From Pedobacter sp. (GTDB lineage: Bacteria > Bacteroidota > Bacteroidia > Sphingobacteriales > Sphingobacteriaceae), in assembly GCA_031179845.1 (NCBI GenBank), contig JAPSHM010000006.1, positions 1 to 33,488 on the forward strand: a DNA stretch of 33,488 bases, written 5' to 3'. This document shows, piece after piece, positions 8,591 to 17,941 of the stretch. Within the stretch, counting starts at the first letter, position 1. Each line of letters begins with the position of its first letter. The position numbers were made by a program, and so were the translations under genes. The notes beneath the pieces are model-generated. The model worked only from the letters and a program-made list of their open reading frames with translations. It ran no database searches and was not told the DNA's origin.

Positions 8591-9320
8591 ATGCGCTGTC
8601 TGCGTAAACTTTTTTCTTTAAATATTGGGCATTGCCAATCGCATATCCCTGGGCATCGTTGTTAAAATAGACATAAGCTTGTTTAACATCTGGCATAGCA
8701 ATAATTTCTTTGTACAAGTGGTCCAATTCTTCCTCGCTATAGTTCGAAGAATATAACTGCGTTGCCCCGTGCATGCGATGGTATACGTGCGCCGTATTTC
8801 CGATAACGTTGCCCGGAAATTCCGGATGGTCCATCCCACAATAACCGATATGATGTTTTCCCAAAGCATCATAAACATCTTTCTGCCACCAGCTTAAGTG
8901 CCTGAATTCTACAACGTTTTTGTAAGTAGGATTTAAACTGATGATGATCTGCTCAAGCCTTGCCTGGGAAAAAATAAAGTTAGGAGGAAATTGGAATAGT
9001 ATACAACCGATCTTTTCCTTCAATCCCTGATCTACAGTTTGGTAGAAGTCCTCGACCATAGCGGCCGAATCATGGAGTTTCTTGAAGTGGGTAATCACCC
9101 TGGGTGCCTTGACTGAAAATTGGAAGTTCTCCGGACTTTCCTGATGCCATTTCTCCAGGATAAGTAACCGTGGAAAACGGTAAAAAGTCACATTCAATTC
9201 CAAAGTGTTGAAGAATCTGCAGTAATATTCGAACCATTTCTTTTTTGGAAGGTCATCCGGATAAAAAATGCCCTTCCAATGCTTATAGTGAAATCCGGAG
9301 CATCCGATGTGGAAAACCAT
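8589..9320 (-). CDS. DUF72 family protein
   Basis: MVFHIGCSGFHYKHWKGIFYPDDLPKKKWFEYYCRFFNTLELNVTFYRFP...FQFSVKAPRVITH...VEFRHLSWW...YVYFNNDAQGYAIGNA. Likely start 9320; the track start is 9356. Confidence 0.93.
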   Translation of the reverse strand: MVFHIGCSGFHYKHWKGIFYPDDLPKKKWFEYYCRFFNTLELNVTFYRFPRLLILEKWHQESPENFQFSVKAPRVITHFKKLHDSAAMVEDFYQTVDQGLKEKIGCILFQFPPNFIFSQARLEQIIISLNPTYKNVVEFRHLSWWQKDVYDALGKHHIGYCGMDHPEFPGNVIGNTAHVYHRMHGATQLYSSNYSEEELDHLYKEIIAMPDVKQAYVYFNNDAQGYAIGNAQYLKKKVYADSA

Positions 9321-9635
9321 GTTTAAGCTTTTAATAACGAAACAATTATTGTTCAAAAATGATGCTGGTAAAGAGTAAATGCGTACCTATTTTTTATAGA
9401 AATCTACGTGTTTATGGGGGGTGAAAATACGCGTTGGAAAACTATACATCAGGCTCGTCTACTTCAACCAATTGACAATCAGGTGTCTAATTTTAGCAAT
9501 TAAGAATTTGCTTTCAGGTTAAGCAGAAGTTGTAAAAAAACATCTGTAACAAGAGGATGTTAACCAATTGAAACATTTTAGGGTCATCAACAGGCGATAC
9601 AAACCTGTTTTCACGAAAATTTTATATATAAAACT

Positions 9636-9920
9636 ATGGAAAATCAAGGTCAGGACTTGGATGCGAAAGGCCAGGAAAACCAAAATAACCCCAATCCTCA
9701 GCAACAGGAAACCAACCCTGCTGGCGATTACAATAATGATGCGGGAGTAATTCCGGATGGTGAACTTAAAGGTAGTGACGCGGATAAAGATTCAGGGAAC
9801 TATCCAGGTAAGGCTACACTTCCATTGGAAAGCAATGATGTTGACGCCGCCAAAATGGAGGCTGGAGAAAAGAATTTAGACGAGGATATAGATAAAGGTA
9901 TAAATGAAAGCACAGATTGA
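9636..9920 (+). CDS. Small acidic, probably disordered hypothetical protein
   Basis: 94 aa, Asn/Gln/Asp/Glu-rich, no hydrophobic core; 17-nt same-strand overlap with the following GT gene. Confidence 0.6.
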   Translation: MENQGQDLDAKGQENQNNPNPQQQETNPAGDYNNDAGVIPDGELKGSDADKDSGNYPGKATLPLESNDVDAAKMEAGEKNLDEDIDKGINESTD

Positions 9921-10878
9921 CCAGCAAACTCGACTCCGGATTTTTACCTGGCATATTCATGGAAGTTACCTGTACTATTTATCCCAGGGTGATTATGACC
10001 TCTTTATACCAATAAACCAGGGGAGGACTGAGGGCTATTATGGAAGAGGCAACACTTTTCCATTTGGGGGCAACGTTTATGAAATTGATGCCGGAATCGT
10101 AAAAGAGATGGAATTTGATCTTATCCTGTTTCAGACGGATGAAAATTATTTCAGAGACCAGTTTGATATTCTATCAGAAAAACAAAGAAGATTGCCAAAG
10201 ATCTACCTGGAGCATGATCCACCCTACGAACCGGTTACAAATGCTAAGCACCCCGTTTCAGACCCCGATGTGATCTTAGTTCATGTCACACACTTTAACA
10301 AGTTAATGTGGGATAATAACGGATTAAAGACCGTAGTGATCACGCATGGTGTTATAATGCCTGAAATTCAAACTCGCCCGAGCATAGAAAAAGGGATTGT
10401 GGTCATCAATAACTTACCTTCCAGAGGAAGATTACTAGGGCTGGACGTTTTTGAACAGGTAAGGAAGCAGGTTCCGCTCGACCTGGTAGGCATGGGTGCC
10501 GAAGCCTATGGTATCGGAGAAGTACTTCATCCCGACCTTCCAGCATTTGTTGCTCAATATCGTTTTTTCTTCAATCCAATCCGCTACACCAGCTTGGGGC
10601 TCGCAGTTTGTGAAGCGATGATGCTTGGCCTTCCGATTGTCGGCCTTGCCACTACTGAGCTGGCAGTAACGGTCAGGAATGGCTATTCCGGTTTTGTACA
10701 CACGGACATCGATTACCTGGTTGATAAAATGAAATATCTTCTGGCTGATTCCGAAAGCGCCGAATGGATGGGAGCAAATGCTAAAATTGTTGCAAACGAA
10801 CGATTTAACATCAACCGCTTCACTGCTGAATGGGAGCAATTGTTTCAGCAGGTTGTTCACGAGATGATATATCACTGA
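9904..10878 (+). CDS. GT4/GT-B-like glycosyltransferase
   Basis: C-terminal GT4-like motif FFNPIRYTSLGLAVCEAMMLGLPIVGLATTELAVTVRNGYSGFVHTDIDYLVDKMKYLL. Confidence 0.8.
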   Translation: MKAQIDQQTRLRIFTWHIHGSYLYYLSQGDYDLFIPINQGRTEGYYGRGNTFPFGGNVYEIDAGIVKEMEFDLILFQTDENYFRDQFDILSEKQRRLPKIYLEHDPPYEPVTNAKHPVSDPDVILVHVTHFNKLMWDNNGLKTVVITHGVIMPEIQTRPSIEKGIVVINNLPSRGRLLGLDVFEQVRKQVPLDLVGMGAEAYGIGEVLHPDLPAFVAQYRFFFNPIRYTSLGLAVCEAMMLGLPIVGLATTELAVTVRNGYSGFVHTDIDYLVDKMKYLLADSESAEWMGANAKIVANERFNINRFTAEWEQLFQQVVHEMIYH

Positions 10879-10952
10879 TTTGAGATTAGCCTAGCGAAAC
10901 CAAAAATACAATTGCCGCGTCCCTAACCGGATTGATCATTAAACATATAACC

Positions 10953-12869
10953 ATGAAAAACAGAATAGCTATAATCAGTGAGCATGCCTCGCCAATTGCC
11001 GACCTTGGGGGTGCTGATGGCGGTGGGCAAAACGTATATGTGGCCGAAATTGCCAATCAACTTACGCATAGCGGATATGTGATTGACATCTATACCAGAT
11101 GGGAGAATTATAATTTGCCTCGGATCATTTACTTCAGGCGAAACGTACGCGTGATCCATATTGAGGCTGGGCCTATTGAAGTCATCGCCAAAGAAGAACT
11201 TCTTCCCTATATGGATGATTTTTGCGAGGAGATGAAAAAGTTCATTGAGGAAGAACAGCTGAGCTACGGTTTGATTCATGCCAATTTTTTCATGTCGGGT
11301 TTAGTCGCTATGCAGTTGAAAGCAACACTCAACATCCCTTTTGTCATCACCTTTCATGCATTAGGGCATGTGCGGCGAATCCATCAAAAAGAACAGGATA
11401 GGTTTCCGGTCGGACGATTACTGATTGAGGAAAATTTAGTAAAGGGAGCTGACAGGATCATCGCAGAGTGCCCTCAGGATCGGGAGGATCTGATCACCTA
11501 TTATCAAGCAGATCCTAACAAGATTATCATTATTCCCTGCGGTTTTAACCCAGAGGAATTCTTTCCGATTGACAAACAATTATCCAGAGAAGCGCTTGGG
11601 CTGGATGCCAAATCAAAGATCATTCTACAATTGGGCCGTATGGTACCGCGCAAAGGCGTAGACAATGTTATACGCGCGCTATCTTATTTGAAAAACCAGG
11701 GAAATGTGAAGCTTGTTATTGTCGGAGGCGAAACCGCAGGCTTACAATTGGGGTGCAACCCGGAAGTAAATCGACTAAAATCACTTGCGCTCGAACTTAA
11801 TGTGGCAGACCTGGTAATTTTTACCGGTAGGAAGGACAGGGAACAGTTAAAGGTGTATTATGATGCAGCCGATGTTTTTGTCACTACCCCATGGTATGAG
11901 CCATTTGGTATTACTCCACTTGAGGCAATGGCCTGTGCAACACCTGTTATTGGCGCCAATGTTGGTGGAATAAAATATAGTGTGATAAATGGAAAGACCG
12001 GGTTTTTAGTGCCACCAAAATCTCCTGAATTACTTGCCGAAAAAATAGACTTATTATTTGATAACGAGAACTTGCTGCGCAATATGGGGTCTTGGGCGTT
12101 GAAACATGTTCATGCTTCATTTACCTGGGAAAAGGTTGCCAATCAAATGCATAAGCTGTATCAATCGTTACTCGGCTCGGGTGCGAAGCAACACCTGAAC
12201 GATGTCGAAATGATCGAGGATGCTTTTGAAGAAGCGGCCTTAGCCTTAAAAAATGCGTCAGTGACTATAAGCGATCAAATTGCAGCTGCCGGGGAATGCA
12301 TGAGCGCAGCATTGAAAAAAGGTAATAAAATCCTCGTCTGTGGAAATGGAGGCAGTGCTGCTGAAAGCCAGCATTTTGCGGCAGAACTGGTAGGCAGGTT
12401 TCAGGTTCCTTTTAGACGAGGACTCCCGGTTCTTTCCCTTACTTCAGATACTTCAGTGCTGACAGCCTGGTCAAATGATTTTGGATTCGAGGATGTGTTT
12501 GCAAGGCAGGTCCAAGCCTATGGACAACCCGGCGACATTCTTATATGTATCAGCACCAGTGGCATGTCTTCAAATCTCATAAAAGCAATGAAAGCAGCTG
12601 GCGAAATGGACTTGATCTGTATCAATATGCTGGGGAAAAATGGTGGAGAAGCCGTAAACCATGGCCTCATCAATTTAATTGTGCCATCCAATAATCCGCA
12701 AAGGATTCAGGAAATCCATCTGCTTATGCTGCATCTGTTGTGTAGCGTGGTAGAGACCCATTTGTTTGTCGGACAAAAATCCGTTAAAGTTCCATTGGAA
12801 ATGATCAGTCAGGTAAAATCTGACTCCATAAAGTTGAATGGCAATTCCAGAAAAAATTATGACAGTTGA
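10953..12869 (+). CDS. Fusion protein: N-terminal GT4 glycosyltransferase + C-terminal SIS-domain phosphoheptose isomerase (GmhA-like)
   Basis: GT4: ISEHASPIADLGGADGGGQNVYVAEIANQL...LGRMVPRKGVDNVIRAL...WYEPFGITPLEAMACATPVIGANVGGIKYSV. GmhA: ILVCGNGGSAAESQHFAAELVGRF...LSLTSDTSVLTAWSNDFGFEDVFARQVQAYGQPGDILICISTSGMSSNLIKAM...RIQEIHLLMLHLLCSVVE. One open frame; track start 10932, ATG 10953 fits better. Confidence 0.92.
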   Translation: MKNRIAIISEHASPIADLGGADGGGQNVYVAEIANQLTHSGYVIDIYTRWENYNLPRIIYFRRNVRVIHIEAGPIEVIAKEELLPYMDDFCEEMKKFIEEEQLSYGLIHANFFMSGLVAMQLKATLNIPFVITFHALGHVRRIHQKEQDRFPVGRLLIEENLVKGADRIIAECPQDREDLITYYQADPNKIIIIPCGFNPEEFFPIDKQLSREALGLDAKSKIILQLGRMVPRKGVDNVIRALSYLKNQGNVKLVIVGGETAGLQLGCNPEVNRLKSLALELNVADLVIFTGRKDREQLKVYYDAADVFVTTPWYEPFGITPLEAMACATPVIGANVGGIKYSVINGKTGFLVPPKSPELLAEKIDLLFDNENLLRNMGSWALKHVHASFTWEKVANQMHKLYQSLLGSGAKQHLNDVEMIEDAFEEAALALKNASVTISDQIAAAGECMSAALKKGNKILVCGNGGSAAESQHFAAELVGRFQVPFRRGLPVLSLTSDTSVLTAWSNDFGFEDVFARQVQAYGQPGDILICISTSGMSSNLIKAMKAAGEMDLICINMLGKNGGEAVNHGLINLIVPSNNPQRIQEIHLLMLHLLCSVVETHLFVGQKSVKVPLEMISQVKSDSIKLNGNSRKNYDS

Positions 12870-13422
12870 TAAAAAAGCAATTTTTTTAGACAAGGATGGT
12901 ACACTGGTTCCGAATATTCCATACAACGTAAAGCCTGAATTGATCACACTTTCAAAAGGATCGGTAACCGGGTTAAAGCGCTTTATGGAAGCCGGTTTTC
13001 TGTTGATTATGGTGTCCAATCAATCCGGGGTTGCCCATAGTTATTTCCACGAGCACGCACTCATATTTGTTAAAGAAAAAATAAGTGCCCTCCTAAAAGC
13101 TGAAGATATATTTTTAAGTGATTTCTATTACTGTCCGCACCATCCCCAGGGGATAGTTAAAGAATATAAAATCCAATGTGCTTGCAGAAAACCAAAACCC
13201 GGATTGCTTGTTAAAGCAGCGGAAGAACACCAGATAGACTTGTCGCAGTCATGGATGATTGGGGATATTCTGGATGACATACAGGCCGGGAATAAGGCAG
13301 GGTGTAGAACCATTTTGATCAACAATGGTAACGAAAGTGAATGGCATATGAACGACGCCCGTACGCCGGACTGCATGGTGTCAAATATAAATGAAGCAGC
13401 AGACTATATCTTGAAAATATGA
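12859..13422 (+). CDS. gmhB: HAD-IIIA D-glycero-D-manno-heptose 1,7-bisphosphate phosphatase (GmhB-like)
   Basis: IFLDKDGTLVPN, MVSNQSG, zinc-site pattern CPHHPQG...CACRKPKPG, MIGDILDDIQAGNKAGCRTILI. Likely start ATG 12859, overlapping the upstream stop; track start 12838. Confidence 0.88.
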   Translation: MTVDKKAIFLDKDGTLVPNIPYNVKPELITLSKGSVTGLKRFMEAGFLLIMVSNQSGVAHSYFHEHALIFVKEKISALLKAEDIFLSDFYYCPHHPQGIVKEYKIQCACRKPKPGLLVKAAEEHQIDLSQSWMIGDILDDIQAGNKAGCRTILINNGNESEWHMNDARTPDCMVSNINEAADYILKI

Positions 13423-14909
13423 AAACGGATTATTTTACAATACTTAAAAAATTCAAAAAGTTCAAAATACTGGTTATTGGAGATTTTATGATGGACGTTT
13501 ACCTTCATGGTAACTGCACAAGACTTGCGCCGGAGGCTTCAGTACCTGTTGTCGACATCGTTTCAAAAAGGAACTGCCTCGGTGGGGCAGCCAATGCGGC
13601 AGCAAACCTCAGTGCGATGGGCTGCCAGGTTTCATTCTGTACCGTTACCGGCAAGGATCCGGTTTCCAATACGGCGATACAATTGTTAACCGATGCAGGT
13701 ATCCCTTCAACGTTTGTGATCCGCGCCCAGGAGCGACAAACCATTGTGAAAACCAGAATAACTGCACCTTCACATACTTTGCTCCGTTATGATGAAGGTA
13801 CCGATGCTCCATTGGACACTGAAACCGAAACACAATTGATCTACAATTTATGTAAGGCCTATCGCGAATGCGATGCCGTCTTGGTAGCGGATTACGATAA
13901 AGGAGTTATATCTCAAATTGTTATTGCCGAATTGATGAAATTGAAATCACAGCGACCGAAATTTATTGCTGTAGATTCAAAAAGGGTCGACGTTTTTTCT
14001 TGCCTTAAACCATCGTTGATCAAACCCAACTATGACGAGGCGATCAAATTGCTCAAACTTCCCTTTGGTAGTCCTTCAAGGGCAGAGCAATTGAAGCCGT
14101 TTGGAAAGCTTCTTCAAGAAAAGACCAATGCCGCCATTATCGCACTTACCATGGATAAGGATGGCGCACTTTTCTTTGAACAAGGAGAGTTCAGCCACCG
14201 TTGTTATGCACACCAGGTAAGTCATCCCAGCGTAAGTGGTGCCGGTGATACTTTCATTAGTGCCTGTATACTTGCGTTGCTTGCTAATTGCAACATTCCC
14301 GTAACTGCAGAGATTGCAACTGCTGCTGCAGGTATGGCCATTACCAAATCCGATACATCAATATGTTATGATCATGAACTGGCCAATTTCCTGACTACCG
14401 CAGAAAAAAGCGTGTTGATGATGAGCACGCTCAGGCAGAAATGTAAAGCATATAAAACTGAAGGAAAGCGGATCGTTTTTACAAATGGTTGTTTCGACAT
14501 CTTGCACAGCGGACATGTGAATTACTTGCAAAAAGCCAAAGAGATGGGCGATATATTAGTTGTTGGCCTCAACAATGACGAAAGTATCAAGCGTATCAAA
14601 GGTGAAGACCGGCCGGTGAATACACTCGAAAACAGGATCGAAGTCCTGTCTGCACTTGGATGTGTTGATCATGTAGTTCCCTTTGGTAGTTCTAGAGATG
14701 ACACACCGATAAGTTTGATCAAGCTGATCCGTCCGGATGTATTTGTGAAGGGCGGTGATTATAAAGGTAAATATCTGGCAGAAGAAAAGCTGCTGAAGCG
14801 GATTGGCTGTAGTATCGAATTTATTCCTTTCATTTTCAATCAATCGACCACTAAGATCATTGATCGTATTGAGAACAAGACCATTCTAAAAGTAGCGATT
14901 GCAAATTGA
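13419..14909 (+). CDS. hldE: Bifunctional heptose-7-phosphate kinase/heptose-1-phosphate adenylyltransferase (HldE-like)
   Basis: PfkB kinase half with LGGAANAAANLSAMG and SGAGDTF; nucleotidyltransferase half with FTNGCFDILHSGHVNYLQKAKEMGDILVVGLNNDESIKRIKGEDRPVN. ATGA overlap with the upstream gene. Confidence 0.95.
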   Translation: MKTDYFTILKKFKKFKILVIGDFMMDVYLHGNCTRLAPEASVPVVDIVSKRNCLGGAANAAANLSAMGCQVSFCTVTGKDPVSNTAIQLLTDAGIPSTFVIRAQERQTIVKTRITAPSHTLLRYDEGTDAPLDTETETQLIYNLCKAYRECDAVLVADYDKGVISQIVIAELMKLKSQRPKFIAVDSKRVDVFSCLKPSLIKPNYDEAIKLLKLPFGSPSRAEQLKPFGKLLQEKTNAAIIALTMDKDGALFFEQGEFSHRCYAHQVSHPSVSGAGDTFISACILALLANCNIPVTAEIATAAAGMAITKSDTSICYDHELANFLTTAEKSVLMMSTLRQKCKAYKTEGKRIVFTNGCFDILHSGHVNYLQKAKEMGDILVVGLNNDESIKRIKGEDRPVNTLENRIEVLSALGCVDHVVPFGSSRDDTPISLIKLIRPDVFVKGGDYKGKYLAEEKLLKRIGCSIEFIPFIFNQSTTKIIDRIENKTILKVAIAN

Positions 14910-16003
14910 TGAACAGTTGGGCTAATTGCAAAAAGATACTCTGTATAAGGGCCGATAACATGGGCGATGTTTTGATGTCATCTCCAGCTATCCGCACTTT
15001 GCACAAACAGATCGGATGTAAAATAACTTTACTTACCTCAGGCAAAGGAGCGGCCGTTGCTAATTTGATCGCTGCCGTTGATGAAGTGATCGAATTTGAT
15101 TTGCCCTGGGTGAAACAAGACCAGACTGAAAACCATCCTGAGCAGATATACAAGTTGTTGGAACAATTAAGATCCAGCCGCTTTGATGGCTGCGTTATCT
15201 TTACCGTATATAGTCAGAATCCAATGCCAGCCATTATGCTTGCCTATCTGGCCGGGATCCCTCTGCGACTCGCCTATTGCAGGGAGAATCCGTATGATTT
15301 GCTTACCGACTGGTATCCCGACCCTGAACCGCTGACATTGATTAAACATCAGGTACAGCGAGATTTAGATCTGCTGACAAAAATAAATCTTAAGGACACG
15401 GAACGAAGGATAGAACTTGACCTATCCCTGAACGCAAGGCTCAGCGCTGAAAAAAAGTTAACAGGATTCGCTGAATTCAGACAACCATTTATCATTTTGC
15501 ACCCTGGGGTCTCTGAACAAAAACGAGAATATCCTATCGAATTATGGGCGCATTTGTGCCGTGAACTTATTGAAACTACCGGCATAACCGTATTACTCAC
15601 CGGCGCTGCTGCCGAAGATCAAACCTGCGCGTACATTGCAACCAATGCAGGACCTTTGGCGGTGAACGTATGTGGCCGGTTCAATATCGAAGAATTTGCT
15701 GCTGTTATTGAACAGGCGGCTGTTGTTGTATCTGTTAACACCGGAACTGTTCATCTGGCCACGGCATTACAACGTCCTGTAGTTGTATTATATGCGCAAA
15801 CTAATCCACAGCATACACCGTGGCTTAGTCCGAGTTACGTGCTGCCATTTAGCGTCGCACCGGCATTGAAAAGTAGAAACAAGATCATCGCCTATGTAGA
15901 CCAAAAATATTACAGCGAATTTATACCACCCCCATCGGTTGAAAGCGTAATATCGGCAGTCCGATCGTTCCTGGTTTTAAAGCCTGAAGAACAGGGCCAC
16001 TAA
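14906..16003 (+). CDS. GT9 family glycosyltransferase (ADP-heptose:LPS heptosyltransferase-like)
   Basis: ILCIRADNMGDVLMSSPAIRTLHKQIGCKITLLTS...FIILHPGVSEQKREYPIELWAHLCRELIETTGITVLLTGAAAE...VVSVNTGTVHLATALQRPVVVLY. ATGA overlap with hldE. Confidence 0.92.
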   Translation: MMNSWANCKKILCIRADNMGDVLMSSPAIRTLHKQIGCKITLLTSGKGAAVANLIAAVDEVIEFDLPWVKQDQTENHPEQIYKLLEQLRSSRFDGCVIFTVYSQNPMPAIMLAYLAGIPLRLAYCRENPYDLLTDWYPDPEPLTLIKHQVQRDLDLLTKINLKDTERRIELDLSLNARLSAEKKLTGFAEFRQPFIILHPGVSEQKREYPIELWAHLCRELIETTGITVLLTGAAAEDQTCAYIATNAGPLAVNVCGRFNIEEFAAVIEQAAVVVSVNTGTVHLATALQRPVVVLYAQTNPQHTPWLSPSYVLPFSVAPALKSRNKIIAYVDQKYYSEFIPPPSVESVISAVRSFLVLKPEEQGH

Positions 16004-16963
16004 TTCTTTAAACACCAGTTGATAATCCGGTGTTGCACTCCAATCGATCGTACGGTGCAGTTCTTTATTCAAAGGGGCCCATCGATCTGGCTCTCCATCC
16101 ATACTGATGATCACACTCTGTTTCTCAAGCGCAGCAGCAATATGAGAAACGCCTGTACAGTTTGCAATTAGCGCATAGGCTTCCTGTATCAGTGCAGCGA
16201 GCGCCCCAATTGACGTTTTTCCTGCGGCATTTATTGGCGACTTCGTCATCAACGAAGACACCTGGTCAACAATTTCTTTCTCAGCTTCAGTGCCTGTTAG
16301 TACAACCCGGTAACCTCTGTCGATACAATAATCTGCCAAATTAGCGAAGTACAAAGGTGGCCATTGTCGCCAATCTGCCCTCGACCCAGGATGCACACAA
16401 ATGTATTTGCCTGGTCGAACATCAAGTTCCAATGCAGCGAGTTCTTCTTTGTCGGTATCATAGATCGGAAATTCCAGGTCAGTTCCAGTTGAAGGAATCC
16501 CCAAATAGGACATCAAAGCCAAATGCCGGGAAATCTCATGACCGGAATTTGGATACACAGTGAAAAGGTCGGTTTGTTCATTGGCATACTGGCAAAAGCC
16601 GGCAGCATATTTAGCGTTCATCGATTGAACCAAAGGATTTACAATCGATCCGTTGCCATGCATTTGCAGCACAAGATCGAACGACCGGTGCTGCATATCC
16701 TTCAAAAAAAGGTCAAATGCTTGCTGGTCAAATCCCTGCTCCGGCAAACCTGGGTATCCTGGAAACGGAATAAAATGATTGAAATAATGTGGAAATCGGT
16801 TGATAATCGCTTCCATACCCGGTAAACCAATATAGGAAACCTCTGCCGAAGGATAGGCACTTCTTAACGCTCTGATCGCAGGAATAGCGCACAAGAAATC
16901 TCCAAGTTGAAGTGCTCGGAATATGGCAATTGTTTTGATGGAATCTTCGGCTAATCTCATCAA
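15977..16963 (-). CDS. GT9 family glycosyltransferase (heptosyltransferase-like)
   Basis: IAIFRALQLGDFLCAIPAIRALRSAYPSAEVSYIGLP...YICVHPGSRADWRQWPPLYFANLADYC...LIANCTGVSHIAAALEKQSVII. Its 3' end overlaps the convergent GT9 by 27 bp. Confidence 0.92.
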   Translation of the reverse strand: MMRLAEDSIKTIAIFRALQLGDFLCAIPAIRALRSAYPSAEVSYIGLPGMEAIINRFPHYFNHFIPFPGYPGLPEQGFDQQAFDLFLKDMQHRSFDLVLQMHGNGSIVNPLVQSMNAKYAAGFCQYANEQTDLFTVYPNSGHEISRHLALMSYLGIPSTGTDLEFPIYDTDKEELAALELDVRPGKYICVHPGSRADWRQWPPLYFANLADYCIDRGYRVVLTGTEAEKEIVDQVSSLMTKSPINAAGKTSIGALAALIQEAYALIANCTGVSHIAAALEKQSVIISMDGEPDRWAPLNKELHRTIDWSATPDYQLVFKELVALFFRL

Positions 16964-16966
16964 TAA

Positions 16967-17941
16967 TTAAATATATAACACGCGAAACTTAATCGCGCCA
17001 TATATGCGCCAATAAACAGAAAGCGTGGGTATAAATATTGAAGTCCAAATCATCTCCGCTATATGTTTAATTGATTTCCTGCTGTTCTTGAGCCGATGCC
17101 CGATCAGCCTTGAAAGAAGGAATAATAACCCGGCTCCTGAGACAACAAATAACGGTTTAATTTCAAAGGCGAGGGACACAAATAGCAGGATCCATAGCAG
17201 GTTGATCACATAATAGTTCCAAATCGATTTCACGTGAATTTTGTTTCTGTATAGAACAGGGAACTTCCGAAAAAGCAATGCGTCATAACAACTTTTCTTC
17301 TGCTCTTTTATACTGATTCCCCATGGAGACTGCCTTACCGGGTGAACCACTAAAGCATCATCTACATATCTGATAGGTATATTCTGACTCAGCAATTTAA
17401 ACTGCAAATCCGAATCCTCCCGGTAAGCCAACTTAAATCTTTCATCAAAACCTCCAGTCTGGATTAAAGCTGCCTTTGAACACGCACAGTTAGCAGTTAT
17501 AAATTCCGCGGTTTGTAAATGGGCAGAATTAAGGTGGAAATCTGTTGGATTTTTTGGTATAGGAACGCGTGTTTGTCCGGTATAGGCAACTAGTTCCGTC
17601 TGATCTTTAAACTCGTTCAGAAAGGAAGATAGCCAGTCGCAATCCGGTAAACAATCATCATCAGTAAAGGCGATCAATGGTGCTTTAGCAGTCAGCCATC
17701 CGAGGTTCCTCGCCGCGGCAGGTCCTTTCCTTTGAGGGCTATGTTCGTAAATAAGATTAAGCTTCTTCTTTTTTAGCCAAGGCATCAATTCGAGAAGCGT
17801 GTCTTTATCCGGACCATCGCTCACGACAATCACTTCAAAGTCTGACTTTGGAATATTTTGTGCGAGTAATGCATCCAGGCATCTAGTCAACAGTTTCGGT
17901 CTGTTGAAAGTAGGTATAACTACCGATATTTTTATATCCAT
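16967..17941 (-). CDS. GT2 family glycosyltransferase
   Basis: ISVVIPTFNRPKLLTRCLDALLAQ...FEVIVVSDGPDKD...AAARNLGWLTAKAPLIAFTDDDCLPDCDWL; C-terminal TM segments. ATG at 17941 (MDIK) or 17953 (MKKN). Confidence 0.92.
   Translation of the reverse strand: MDIKISVVIPTFNRPKLLTRCLDALLAQNIPKSDFEVIVVSDGPDKDTLLELMPWLKKKKLNLIYEHSPQRKGPAAARNLGWLTAKAPLIAFTDDDCLPDCDWLSSFLNEFKDQTELVAYTGQTRVPIPKNPTDFHLNSAHLQTAEFITANCACSKAALIQTGGFDERFKLAYREDSDLQFKLLSQNIPIRYVDDALVVHPVRQSPWGISIKEQKKSCYDALLFRKFPVLYRNKIHVKSIWNYYVINLLWILLFVSLAFEIKPLFVVSGAGLLFLLSRLIGHRLKNSRKSIKHIAEMIWTSIFIPTLSVYWRIYGAIKFRVLYI

Noticed and set aside
13419-14909. pfkB/USP/PRTase-esterase combination as a DosR-like regulon
   Set aside because: The PfkB domain here belongs to an HldE-like enzyme within a heptose pathway, and no DosR-type site was identified; the resemblance is probably coincidental.
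16162-16825. Plus-strand ORFs opposite the minus-strand GT9
   Set aside because: Short overlapping antisense frames with no family features.
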